From Streptomyces sp. NBC_00820 (GTDB lineage Bacteria; Actinomycetota; Actinomycetes; Streptomycetales; Streptomycetaceae): a stretch of DNA of 64,000 bases. The notes beneath the pieces are model-generated. The model was not told the DNA's origin. It saw only the letters and a list, made by a program, of their open reading frames with translations, and ran no database searches. The stretch is taken from the NCBI RefSeq assembly GCF_036347055.1, contig NZ_CP108882.1, forward strand, positions 3,484,501 through 3,548,500. The letters run 5' to 3'. Shown here one piece after another: positions 20,235 through 29,819 of this stretch (position 1 is the stretch's first letter; each line of letters starts with the position of its first letter). The position numbers and the translations under genes were made by a program.

Positions 20235-20903
20235 ATGTACGAACTCTTCAAGAACCTCGGTGTCTGGCTGGTCAGCGGCGCCCAGTGGGCCGGTCCGGAC
20301 GGGATCGCCCACCGCCTCGCCGAACACCTCCAGTACTCCCTGCTGGCCACGCTCGTCGCCGCCGCCATCGGCCTCCCGATCGGCCTCCTCATCGGGCACA
20401 CCGGCAAGGGCGCGTTCCTGGCGATCAACCTCGCCTCCTTCGGCCGGGCCCTGCCGACCGTCGGCCTGGTCGTGCTGGTCTTCCTGGCCGGCGGTCTGTC
20501 GATGCTGCCGGTGTACGTCGCGCTGGTCGCCCTCGCGGTCCCGGCGATCGTCACCAACACCTACGCCGGCATGAACGCCGTCGACCCGGACGTCAGGGAC
20601 GCGGCGCGCGGCCAGGGCATGCGTGGCCACCAGGTCCTGTTCCAGGTGGAGCTGCCGCTCGCGCTCCCGCTGATCATGACCGGCCTGCGCCTGGCCCTGA
20701 TCCAGGTCGTGGCCACGGCGACCGTCGCCGCGTACGTCTCCTTCGGCGGCCTGGGCCGCTACGTCTTCGACGGCCTCGCCCAGCGCGACCTGGTCCAGGT
20801 GCTCGGCGGCGCGGTGCTGGTCGCCGTGGTCGCCATCGTCCTGGACACGGGCCTCGCCGCCCTCCAGCGCCTCCTCTTCCGCAACCGCACCCGCACTGCC
20901 TAG
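20235..20903 (+). CDS. ABC importer permease 2 (OpuCD/ProW-like)
   Basis: 222 aa, starting one base after the previous stop. Several membrane spans and the EAA-type loop VRDAARGQGMRGHQVLFQVE. It pairs with the 19592 permease to form the channel. It ends in a basic RNRTRTA tail, 10 bases before the binding-protein gene. Confidence 0.9.
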   Translation: MYELFKNLGVWLVSGAQWAGPDGIAHRLAEHLQYSLLATLVAAAIGLPIGLLIGHTGKGAFLAINLASFGRALPTVGLVVLVFLAGGLSMLPVYVALVALAVPAIVTNTYAGMNAVDPDVRDAARGQGMRGHQVLFQVELPLALPLIMTGLRLALIQVVATATVAAYVSFGGLGRYVFDGLAQRDLVQVLGGAVLVAVVAIVLDTGLAALQRLLFRNRTRTA

Positions 20904-20913
20904 GAACCCCCCG

Positions 20914-21846
20914 ATGAATCGTCGTACTGTCCTCGGCGGCCTGTTCGCGGTCGCTTCCGTTCCCGCCCTCTCCGCCTGCGCGGGCGGAGTCACCTCCCTC
21001 AAGGGCGGGGGCGCCGCCGGCGGGGGTGCCGGCTCCAGCAAGGGCGGAGTCACCATCGGCACGGCCAACTTCACCGAGAACCAGGTACTCGGCTACCTCT
21101 ACGCCGCCGCCCTGCGAGGAGCGGGTGTCAAGGTGACCGTCCGCCCCAACCTCGGCACGCGCGAGATCGTCATCCCGGCCCTCCAGGGCGGTGACATCGA
21201 CCTGCTGCCCGAGTACCAGGGCGCCCTGCTCGACTACCTCGACCCGAAGGCCACGCCCACCGAGTCGGGCGCGATGCAGAACGCCCTCACCGTCGCCCTC
21301 CCGGCCGGCCTCCAGGTGCTGCCGTACGGCATGGCGGAGGACTCGGACGCCTTCGTCGTCACCCGCGAGACCGCCCGGCGCCACGGCCTGGCCTCGCTCG
21401 CCGACCTGAGCAAGCACAACGGCAAGCTCGTCCTCGGTGCCGCCCCCGAGCTGAAGAAGCGCCCGGTGGGCGTGGTGGGCCTGAAGAAGGTGTACGGCGT
21501 GGAGTTCAAGGAGTTCAAGTCGCTGGACTCCGACGGCCCGCTGGTCAAGGGCGCCCTGAAGAAGGGCGACGTGGACGTGGCGAACCTCTTCACCACCGAC
21601 ACCGACATCAAGGCCGAGGACTGGGTGGTGCTGGCCGACCCCGAGCACCTGATACCCAGCCAGCACATCGTCCCCCTCATCGCCGACCGCAAGGCCGACG
21701 ACACCGTCCGCAAGGCCCTCGCCCGGCTCGGCAACGTCCTGACCACCGCTCAGCTCACCGAGCTGAACCGGCAGGTGGACAAGGACAAGAAGGATCCGGA
21801 GGACGTGGCGAACACGTACGCGCGCCGGCACGGGCTGGTGAAGTAG
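20914..21846 (+). CDS. Quaternary-amine ABC transporter substrate-binding lipoprotein (OpuAC type)
   Basis: 310 aa. It has an Arg-Arg N terminus (MNRRTVLGG) and a lipobox LSAC at about residues 19-22, so it is an exported lipoprotein, possibly by Tat. The mature part has the family signatures TIGTANFTENQVLGYLYAAAL, DLLPEYQGALLDYL and DPEHLIPSQHIVPLIA. It fixes the importer as the OpuC class, whose ligands include glycine betaine, choline, carnitine and, in EgtU relatives, ergothioneine. The ligand here is not set by the sequence. Confidence 0.88.
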   Translation: MNRRTVLGGLFAVASVPALSACAGGVTSLKGGGAAGGGAGSSKGGVTIGTANFTENQVLGYLYAAALRGAGVKVTVRPNLGTREIVIPALQGGDIDLLPEYQGALLDYLDPKATPTESGAMQNALTVALPAGLQVLPYGMAEDSDAFVVTRETARRHGLASLADLSKHNGKLVLGAAPELKKRPVGVVGLKKVYGVEFKEFKSLDSDGPLVKGALKKGDVDVANLFTTDTDIKAEDWVVLADPEHLIPSQHIVPLIADRKADDTVRKALARLGNVLTTAQLTELNRQVDKDKKDPEDVANTYARRHGLVK

Positions 21847-21952
21847 CCGAGCGGCCTGGGCGCCCTCGCGGTGGTTGTCGCGCGACGGACCGTGCGGAAC
21901 ACGGGGGTTGTCCCCAGTGCGGAGCGTGTGACGGCTCCCTAGGGTGAGCGCC

Positions 21953-22402
21953 ATGAACACCACGGACCCGCAGCACGCGGAGCTGAAGAAGGACCTCGAC
22001 GCCACCGTGCGGGCACGCAGGGAACTGGGCGACGACTACGACTCCGCACTGGTCGACTCCTTCCTGGAGAAGGTCGAGCAGCGGATCGACGACGCGGTGG
22101 ACCGCCGGGTGCGCCGGCATCTGGCGGAGCAGCGGGTGACGACCGCGCGCGGGGTCCGCGCCCCGAACGCGGCCGACACCTGGTTCGAGCGCCACGGCTT
22201 CGCCCTGGTCTCGCTGATCGTGGCGATCCCCCTGTCCGCGATCGGCGGCGCCTTCGGGGGCATGTCCGGGGTCCTCGCCGCGTGGATCGGCGTCGTCGGC
22301 GTCAACGTGGCCCAGACCGCGCGCGTCAACCCGGAGATCTTCGCCGGGCGCCGGGAACGGGGACAGGAACGGGAACGGCGGACGGATGCCGCCGGGCGGT
22401 AA
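21953..22402 (+). CDS. Conserved small membrane protein, unknown function
   Basis: 149 aa from the ATG at 21953. Residues 1-75 are charged and helical (LKKDLDATVRARRELGDDYDSALVDSFLEKVEQRIDDAV split here only for description), then two hydrophobic segments (FALVSLIVAIPLSAIGGAF and MSGVLAAWIGVVGVNVA) and a basic tail. TAGGGT at 21940-21945 lies 7 bases before the ATG, the spacing of a leaderless-transcript -10 box, and it also doubles as a poor Shine-Dalgarno. No assigned function. Confidence 0.7.
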   Translation: MNTTDPQHAELKKDLDATVRARRELGDDYDSALVDSFLEKVEQRIDDAVDRRVRRHLAEQRVTTARGVRAPNAADTWFERHGFALVSLIVAIPLSAIGGAFGGMSGVLAAWIGVVGVNVAQTARVNPEIFAGRRERGQERERRTDAAGR

Positions 22403-22749
22403 AGCTTTCGCGGGAACCGCCGCACCCCCGTTTCCGGGGGGCGGGACGACGGCGGTCCCCGCGAGGGACGCGAGCCGGGTCAGGCCGGGCCTGCGCGTCC
22501 TGGGCGTCCATGGAGTCCGGGAGCCGCTCCGGAGGTCCTTGGCGCCGTTCGGTGCCGGCCGGGGCGGGGAGCCTTCCCAGGGCTTGACGCCCGGGTGGTA
22601 CTCCCACCGCCTCCCGCCGACACCTTCACTGTGCCGGACCCGTGTTAAGCGGGTGCTGCGTGCACGTGACACGCTCGTGCCACTTCCGGGCCGGCCGGAT
22701 CGGCCGCGGTCACCGCGCGTTCGCCGCCGGCCGGGTCACCGCCCGCCTG
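22403..22749. terminator. Convergent spacer with bidirectional hairpin
   Basis: This 347-bp spacer lies between converging genes. Near its left end an imperfect inverted repeat (gggaaccgccg ... cggcggtccc, about 22411-22459) can fold on either strand and may end transcription from both sides. The rest is GC-rich with no supported gene. Confidence 0.5.
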
Positions 22750-24141
<1,392 letters not shown>

Positions 24142-24300
24142 CGTTGTCTCCGGTTGCTTGCAAAAAACAGGTCGTAGTGGTGCAGCCAGCGTAAGGCCCC
24201 CGGGTGACCTCCGAGGGGCGATCACGGCCCGTTGAGATTGGCGGACGGGCGGTACGGGGCAAGGAGTGGTTGTACGGCTACGAGGAGGTGGCGGCGACGC

Positions 24301-25323
24301 ATGAGCAGCATGTCGAGGGCGAGGGTGGCCCGGCGCATCGCGGCCGGAGCGGCGTACGGCGGCGGCGGGGCCGGGCTGGTCGGCGCGGCCGCGATCGGAC
24401 TGCTGGTGGCGGAGATGCAGATGGCGCGGCGCGCCGTGAACAACGGCAACAGCGGCGGCCGGGTGCCCGTGGCCGACGGTGTGTACGGCGACTCCTACGG
24501 CGTCCCCGGCGAACCGCCCCTCCGGCTGACCGTGCTCGGGGACTCCACGGCCGCGGGGCAGGGGGTGCACCGGGCGGGCCAGACACCGGGCGCGCTGCTG
24601 GCGTCGGGGCTGGCGGCGGTGGCGGAGCGCCCGGTCGCGCTGCGGAACGTCGCGCAGCCGGGGGCGCAGTCGGACGACCTGGACCGACAGGTGTCCCTGG
24701 TGCTGTCCGCTCCCTTTCCGGTCCCCGACGTCTGCGTGATCATGATCGGCGCGAACGACGTCACCCACCGGATGCCCGCGACGCGCTCGGTACGCCACCT
24801 GTCGTCGGCGGTACGCCGGCTGCGGACGGCCGGCGCGGAGGTCGTGGTCGGCACGTGCCCCGACCTCGGCACCATCGAGCCCGTGCAGCAGCCGCTGCGG
24901 TGGCTGGCCCGGCGGGCCTCACGGCAGCTGGCGGCGGCGCAGACGATCGGGGCGGTGGAGCAGGGGGGCCGCACGGTGTCGCTCGGCGATCTGCTGGGGC
25001 CCGAGTTCGAGGCGAATCCGCGGGAACTGTTCGGGCCGGACAACTACCACCCCTCGGCGGAGGGGTACGCCACCGCGGCGATGGCGGTGCTGCCGACGGT
25101 GTGCGCGGTGCTGGGGCTGTGGCCCGCGGAGGAGGAACGGCCGGACGCGTCCCGCCGCGAGGGCTTCCTGCCGGTCGCGCGCGCGGCGGCCGAGGCGGCG
25201 TCGGAAGCGGGCACAGAGGTCACCGCGGCCATGCCGACCGGACCTCGCGGTCCATGGGCCCTGCTCAAGCGCAGGCGCCGCCGCCGAGTCCCGGAAGCCG
25301 AACCGGCAACCCCGTCGGTATGA
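24301..25323 (+). CDS. SGNH/GDSL hydrolase with N-terminal membrane anchor
   Basis: 340 aa from the ATG at 24301; AGGAGG lies 12 bases upstream, a wide but usable spacing. One hydrophobic segment (residues ~15-40) anchors or exports it. Catalytic blocks: I, VLGDSTAAGQG with the nucleophile Ser; III, MIGANDVT; V, DNYHPSAEGY with the Asp-His pair. Substrate may be a lipid or carbohydrate ester. A basic Arg-rich stretch (KRRRRRRVPE) sits near the C terminus. It is divergent from cystathionine beta-synthase. Confidence 0.85.
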   Translation: MSSMSRARVARRIAAGAAYGGGGAGLVGAAAIGLLVAEMQMARRAVNNGNSGGRVPVADGVYGDSYGVPGEPPLRLTVLGDSTAAGQGVHRAGQTPGALLASGLAAVAERPVALRNVAQPGAQSDDLDRQVSLVLSAPFPVPDVCVIMIGANDVTHRMPATRSVRHLSSAVRRLRTAGAEVVVGTCPDLGTIEPVQQPLRWLARRASRQLAAAQTIGAVEQGGRTVSLGDLLGPEFEANPRELFGPDNYHPSAEGYATAAMAVLPTVCAVLGLWPAEEERPDASRREGFLPVARAAAEAASEAGTEVTAAMPTGPRGPWALLKRRRRRRVPEAEPATPSV

Positions 25324-25337
25324 CCCACCCCGACGGG

Positions 25338-25496
25338 CAACCCCCTCAGGGGCGCGGGGAACTGCGCGACCAGCCCCCACGAACCCGCAGCCGCCCACCG
25401 GCCACCCCCGGAAACAGCACCCCCACAACCCCAGCCCCACCAACCCCTCAGGGGCGCGAGGAACCGCGCGACCAGCCCCCACGAACCCGCAGCCGC
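25338..25496. repeat. Two copies of a Streptomyces intergenic repeat
   Basis: Copy one is 25338-25394 and copy two 25441-25496: about 56 bp each, nearly identical, starting caac-ccctcaggggcgcg and ending acgaacccgcagccgc. From memory this word (aggggcgcggggaactgcgc) is scattered between genes in many Streptomyces. The copies share a direction and fill most of the 334-bp gap between the SGNH and thiolase genes. The rest of the gap shows nothing clear. Confidence 0.8.
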
Positions 25497-25657
25497 ACGC
25501 CTCCCCCCGCCACAACGGCGAACCGCGCCCCCGAAGAGAAAAGCAAGCGCTTAGACAATTGCGGCCAGGGTCACATCGCCACACCGGTGACCTGGGCCAT
25601 ACAGGCGGGTAACTTCCGAGGCGGACCTGCCGAATTCCTCATGTCACTGGAGCCGTG

Positions 25658-26878
25658 ATGCCCGAAGCCGTCATCGTGTCGACCGCCCGCTCCCCCATCG
25701 GCCGCGCCTTCAAGGGCTCCCTGAAGGACCTGCGCCCGGACGACCTCACCGCCACGATCATCCAGGCGGCGCTCGCCAAGGTTCCCGAGCTGGACCCGAG
25801 GGACATCGACGACCTGATGCTCGGCTGCGGCCTGCCCGGCGGCGAGCAGGGCAACAACCTCGGCCGGATCGTCGCCGTACAGATGGGCATGGACCACCTG
25901 CCGGGCTGCACGATCACCCGCTACTGCTCCTCCTCGCTGCAGACCTCCCGCATGGCCCTGCACGCCATCAAGGCCGGCGAGGGCGACGTCTTCATCTCGG
26001 CCGGTGTCGAGATGGTCTCCCGGTTCGCCAAGGGCAACTCCGACAGCCTCCCGGACACGCGCAACCCGTTCTTCGCCGAGGCCGAGGCCCGCACCGCCGA
26101 GGTCGCCCAGCAGGAGGGCACCACCTGGCACGACCCGCGCGAGGACGGCCTCGTCCCCGACGCCTACATCGCGATGGGCCAGACCGCGGAGAACCTGGCG
26201 CGCGTCAAGGGCATCAGCCGCCGGGAGATGGACGAGTTCGGCGTCCGCTCGCAGAACCTCGCCGAAGAGGCCATCAAGAACGGCTTCTGGGAGCGCGAGA
26301 TCACCCCGGTGACCCTCCCCGACGGCACGGTGGTCAGCAAGGACGACGGCCCGCGCGCCGGCGTCTCCCTGGAGGGCGTCGAGGGCCTGAAGCCGGTCTT
26401 CCGCCCGGACGGCCTGGTCACCGCCGCCAACTGCTGCCCCCTCAACGACGGCGCCGCCGCGCTCGTCATCATGAGCGACACCAAGGCCCGCGAGCTGGGC
26501 CTGACCCCGCTCGCCCGCATCGTGTCCACCGGCGTCTCCGGCCTCTCCCCCGAGATCATGGGCCTCGGCCCGGTCGAGGCCAGCAAGCAGGCCCTGCGCC
26601 GCGCCGGCCTGAGCGTCGGCGACATCGACCTGGTCGAGATCAACGAGGCCTTCGCCGCCCAGGTGATCCCCTCCTACCAGGACCTCGGCATCGACCTGGA
26701 CAAGCTGAACGTCAACGGCGGCGCCATCGCCGTCGGCCACCCCTTCGGCATGACCGGCGCCCGCATCACCGGCACGCTGATCAACTCGCTCCAGTTCCAC
26801 GACAAGCAGTTCGGCCTGGAGACCATGTGCGTCGGCGGCGGCCAGGGCATGGCGATGGTCATCGAGCGCCTGAGCTGA
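25658..26878 (+). CDS. Acetyl-CoA C-acetyltransferase (thiolase)
   Basis: 406 aa from the ATG at 25658, with GGAG 7 bases before it. It makes or cleaves acetoacetyl-CoA or longer 3-ketoacyl-CoA. The catalytic Cys is in TRYCSSSLQT (about residue 90), the substrate-binding block in VEINEAFAAQ, the His in GHPFGMTGAR and the second Cys in CVGGGQGMAMV. Length is normal. It stands alone, followed by a strong terminator. Confidence 0.93.
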   Translation: MPEAVIVSTARSPIGRAFKGSLKDLRPDDLTATIIQAALAKVPELDPRDIDDLMLGCGLPGGEQGNNLGRIVAVQMGMDHLPGCTITRYCSSSLQTSRMALHAIKAGEGDVFISAGVEMVSRFAKGNSDSLPDTRNPFFAEAEARTAEVAQQEGTTWHDPREDGLVPDAYIAMGQTAENLARVKGISRREMDEFGVRSQNLAEEAIKNGFWEREITPVTLPDGTVVSKDDGPRAGVSLEGVEGLKPVFRPDGLVTAANCCPLNDGAAALVIMSDTKARELGLTPLARIVSTGVSGLSPEIMGLGPVEASKQALRRAGLSVGDIDLVEINEAFAAQVIPSYQDLGIDLDKLNVNGGAIAVGHPFGMTGARITGTLINSLQFHDKQFGLETMCVGGGQGMAMVIERLS

Positions 26879-26919
26879 CCCACCCTCGGTGACCGGCGGA
26901 GCACAGACCGTCGGCCCAG

Positions 26920-26959
26920 GGCCCGGAACCCGGAAAACTCCCGGGTTCCGGGCCTTTTT
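26920..26959 (+). terminator. Rho-independent terminator after the thiolase gene
   Basis: A perfect 14-bp stem (26920-26933 with 26941-26954), a 7-nt loop and five T residues (26955-26959) form a textbook intrinsic terminator 41 bases after the stop codon. Confidence 0.95.
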
Positions 26960-27152
26960 GTGATCCAATCTCCCTCAGGATGTGACCTATCTCCCTCATG
27001 GGAGGCATCTGTGCAGGTCAGTACCGTGATCCGGAAATCCCCCCGACCACATTCCTGTCTGTTTCGTGACGTTACGCACTGACAGATGGTCAGTCCGCCC
27101 TTCAAGCTGATGTAGGAAGTCGGGGGTCGACTTTGAACCTGGGAGTACGTCC

Positions 27153-27974
27153 GTGAGCGCCATGCCCTTCGCCCTGCTGCTCACCACGGCCGCCACGGGC
27201 GCCGTGGGCATCGCCGTCCTGCGCACCTGCCTGAAGCTGCGCCGCCAGATCGCCGAGCTGCACACCCAGCTCGCCGAGAACCAGGCGGCCGCCATACGCG
27301 CGCTGCTTCCGGCCGCCCGCACCGCCGCCGACGCGGAGGAGATACGCGCGGCCGTGGCCGAGGCGCTCGCGGAGGAGCGGGAGCGGGAGCTGGCCGAGGC
27401 CCGCGCGTTCTGGGCCGCGCAGGAAGTCCGGGACGCCTCGGACGCCCCCTCGCTGCTCGGCCTGACCGACACCGACCCGTTCCTGCCCCGGCAGGCCGAC
27501 TTCGCGGGCCTGGACTCGCTGGAGCCGGTGGCCGAGCCGGCCGCGGAGTCCGACGAGTTCTCCGCCAAGGACTTCGCCCAGGGCGGTACGTCTTCGGAGT
27601 CCCCCGAGCTGACCGCGGCCCGCCGCCGCCACCCCTCGCACCCCGACTTCGTCCCGGTGCAGTCGCCGACCGCGAACGATCACGAGCGCACGGTGAGCAC
27701 CCTGGAGCAGCTGGCCGCCGAGCACGTCGTACTCGCCGACGTCCGCCCCGGCCCGCTCGGCACCCTCGACGTCTACGTCTTCGCCGACGGCACCACCCTG
27801 TGCATGACCCCGGGCCACCGCGAGACGGCCGAGCGCCTGGCCCAGGCCGTCCGCGCCGGCGAGGCCCCGTACCTGCTCGGCGGGTCCGGCCTCTCCGGCT
27901 CCTACTCCCTGACCTTCGCCTGCGGCGAGGAGACGGTCTACATCCTGGCCGACAGGGTCATCGCCTCGCTGTGA
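27153..27974 (+). CDS. Conserved hypothetical protein with N-terminal helix and coiled coil
   Basis: 273 aa, GTG start with GGGAG 8 bases upstream (ATG three codons later is possible). The N terminus is one hydrophobic helix, then a charged helical stretch (AAVAEALAEERERELAEARA) likely to form a coiled coil, a disordered Glu/Ser-rich middle, and a C-terminal globular part (VLADVRPGPLGTLDVYVFAD, CGEETVYILADRVIASL). No family is recognised. The 190-bp upstream gap holds a direct repeat atctccctca at about 26968 and 26985. Confidence 0.65.
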   Translation: MSAMPFALLLTTAATGAVGIAVLRTCLKLRRQIAELHTQLAENQAAAIRALLPAARTAADAEEIRAAVAEALAEERERELAEARAFWAAQEVRDASDAPSLLGLTDTDPFLPRQADFAGLDSLEPVAEPAAESDEFSAKDFAQGGTSSESPELTAARRRHPSHPDFVPVQSPTANDHERTVSTLEQLAAEHVVLADVRPGPLGTLDVYVFADGTTLCMTPGHRETAERLAQAVRAGEAPYLLGGSGLSGSYSLTFACGEETVYILADRVIASL

Positions 27975-28020
27975 GACGGCGGGCCCGGCGGCCGGCCCTC
28001 GCCGTCGCCTGCGAACGCCG

Positions 28021-28332
28021 CTAAAGCCCCGCCCGCTTCCGCGCCTCCTCCACCAGCCGTACCGCTTCGGCGACCTGCTCCTCGCTCACCAGCACCACCG
28101 CCAAGTCGTTCCCGGCCACGGTGATTTGGTCGGCCACCGCGAACATCCCCGCGTCCGGCATCTCCCGGGCCTCTGCACCCGACTCCTCGGCGGACTGCGC
28201 CCACAGAGCCAACTGCCTGGCCAGGGCCAGCGCCTCGGCGGCACCGCTGCGTTGGAGCCGGCTCTGCGGTGCCGCGCGCAGCCGGTCGGCGAAATGTTCC
28301 ACGGCTCGGGTGAGGGGTGTCGTATCAACCAC
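28021..28332 (-). CDS. Small conserved hypothetical protein
   Basis: 103 aa from the GTG at 28332. It is helical with no signal or membrane segment (AVEHFADRLRAAPQSRLQRS; EEQVAEAVRLVEEARKRAGL). No Shine-Dalgarno is seen, but TACGCT lies 6 bases before the GTG, the arrangement of a leaderless -10. It converges on the 27153 gene with a 46-bp gap. Unknown function. Confidence 0.6.
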   Translation of the reverse strand: MVDTTPLTRAVEHFADRLRAAPQSRLQRSGAAEALALARQLALWAQSAEESGAEAREMPDAGMFAVADQITVAGNDLAVVLVSEEQVAEAVRLVEEARKRAGL

Positions 28333-28431
28333 GCGCCGAGCGTAACGCCCCGCACTGTTGCCAAGCGGCGAACGCTCAGGCACGGTGACGTGAAGGACCG
28401 GCCTACATCCCCTTTGCGTTCGGAGGCGCCG

Positions 28432-28662
28432 ATGTCCCATGTCTTCTCCGAAGAGACCCACCGCAACCTGCTCGCCCGCATCCCCCACTGCACCGGTCGT
28501 GAAGTCTCCGACTGGCTGCGCACCGTCGAGGAAGGCCCCGCCCTCTTCCGCTTCGAGGAGAAGGTCAGCTGGCTCCGGCACGAGTACGACCTCGCGTACG
28601 GCCACGCCAAGGCGATCGTCCATGAGTACGACCTGAGGCGGGCCGCGCGGAAGCTGCTCTGA
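28432..28662 (+). CDS. DUF4287-type small protein
   Basis: 76 aa from the ATG at 28432 with GGAGG 6 bases before it. It resembles the DUF4287 helical fold: HRNLLARIPHCTGREVSDWL followed by KVSWLRHEYDLAYGHAKAIV. It is cytosolic. It is divergent from the 28332 gene and closed by a hairpin shared with the next gene. Confidence 0.75.
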   Translation: MSHVFSEETHRNLLARIPHCTGREVSDWLRTVEEGPALFRFEEKVSWLRHEYDLAYGHAKAIVHEYDLRRAARKLL

Positions 28663-28734
28663 CGCCGCGAACCGTCCCGCGAACTGTCCCTCGGACGTCC
28701 CTCGGACGTCGCACGGACCGTCACGCGGACGACG

Positions 28735-28767
28735 AAGGGCCCCCGGGAGCGCGTCCCGGGGGCCCTT
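28735..28767. terminator. Bidirectional terminator hairpin
   Basis: A perfect 14-bp stem (28735-28748 with 28754-28767) and a 5-nt loop lie between two converging genes. The stem starts AAGGG and ends CCCTT, so it can end transcription both ways. Confidence 0.85.
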
Positions 28768-28787
28768 CGCGCGTCGGGCGGCGTGCG

Positions 28788-29651
28788 TCAGTCGTTGTTG
28801 TTGAAGATGGCGACCAGACGCAGCATCTCCGTGTAGATCCACACCAGGGCCACCGTGAGGCCGAACGCGGCGAACCAGGACTCGTCGCGCGGGGCGCCGT
28901 AGGCGATGCCGTCCTCGATCTGCTTGAAGTCGAGGGTCAGGAAGAACGCGCCGAGCACGATGGCGATGACGCCGACGATCGCGCCGAGCGGCCCGAAGCC
29001 GCGCAGGCCGCCGTTCTCGGCGACGCCGAACACGACCAGCAGCAGGTTGACCGCCATGGCCAGCATGAAGGCGAGGGCGATGGCCATGCCGATGCGGGCG
29101 TAGCGCGCCGTGACACGGATCCAGCCGGCCTTGTAGACGACCAGGGTCGCGGCGGAGACCGCCATGGTGCCGAGCACCGCCTGGAAGGGGGCCCCGCTCC
29201 AGCGGGCGTTGTACATCTCGCTGATGACGCCGAGCAGGATGCCCTCGAAGGCGGCGTAGCCGAGGATCAGCGCGGGCGACGGGGTGCGCTTGAAGTTCTG
29301 CACGAGCCCCAGCACCATCGCGATGAGCCCGGAGCCGATCGCCAGACCGTAGCTGGTCGCCGAGACCGGCAGCAGCACCCAGGCGAGGACCGCGCCGACG
29401 ACGACGGTGCCGAGCGTGAGCGCCGAGCGCGTGATGACGTCGTCCATCGTCATGCGGTCGGTGACGGCCGGGGCCTGCTGGGCGTACGGGTTCTGGGCGT
29501 ACGGGTTTTGTGCGTACTGGTTCTGGGCGTACGGGTTCTGCGTGTGCGGGTCACCCTGCGCGCACCCGGCCTGCGGCGCGGTGTTGAAGCCGGCGTAGCC
29601 GCTGTCGCGGCCGAACCCCCGTCGCGAGAGGACCGGGTTGCTGCTCCTCAT
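28788..29651 (-). CDS. Bax inhibitor-1/YccA-family membrane protein
   Basis: 287 aa, ATG after GGAGGAG. The first 65 residues are hydrophilic with Asn-Pro-Tyr-Ala-Gln repeats (29480-29545 in the DNA). Seven hydrophobic spans follow, with the family features YAAFEGILLGVISEMYN and DFKQIEDGI. Bacterial members are pH-sensitive calcium-leak-type channels, as in BsYetJ. It has no operon partner. Confidence 0.85.
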   Translation of the reverse strand: MRSSNPVLSRRGFGRDSGYAGFNTAPQAGCAQGDPHTQNPYAQNQYAQNPYAQNPYAQQAPAVTDRMTMDDVITRSALTLGTVVVGAVLAWVLLPVSATSYGLAIGSGLIAMVLGLVQNFKRTPSPALILGYAAFEGILLGVISEMYNARWSGAPFQAVLGTMAVSAATLVVYKAGWIRVTARYARIGMAIALAFMLAMAVNLLLVVFGVAENGGLRGFGPLGAIVGVIAIVLGAFFLTLDFKQIEDGIAYGAPRDESWFAAFGLTVALVWIYTEMLRLVAIFNNND

Positions 29652-29819
29652 TTCACTCCTCCATGGCCGCCCTGCGCAGCCTTGGGCTCAAGGGTAATGG
29701 ATTGGCAAAGGACAGATCGTGATGCTTGAGGAGGATCTTTCCCCGGCTGTCCGGCGCAACACGCCGCGCAGAACACTTGTTCCCGCTCGTGGACGACTTA
29801 CGCGGAGCTCACGCAGGCC

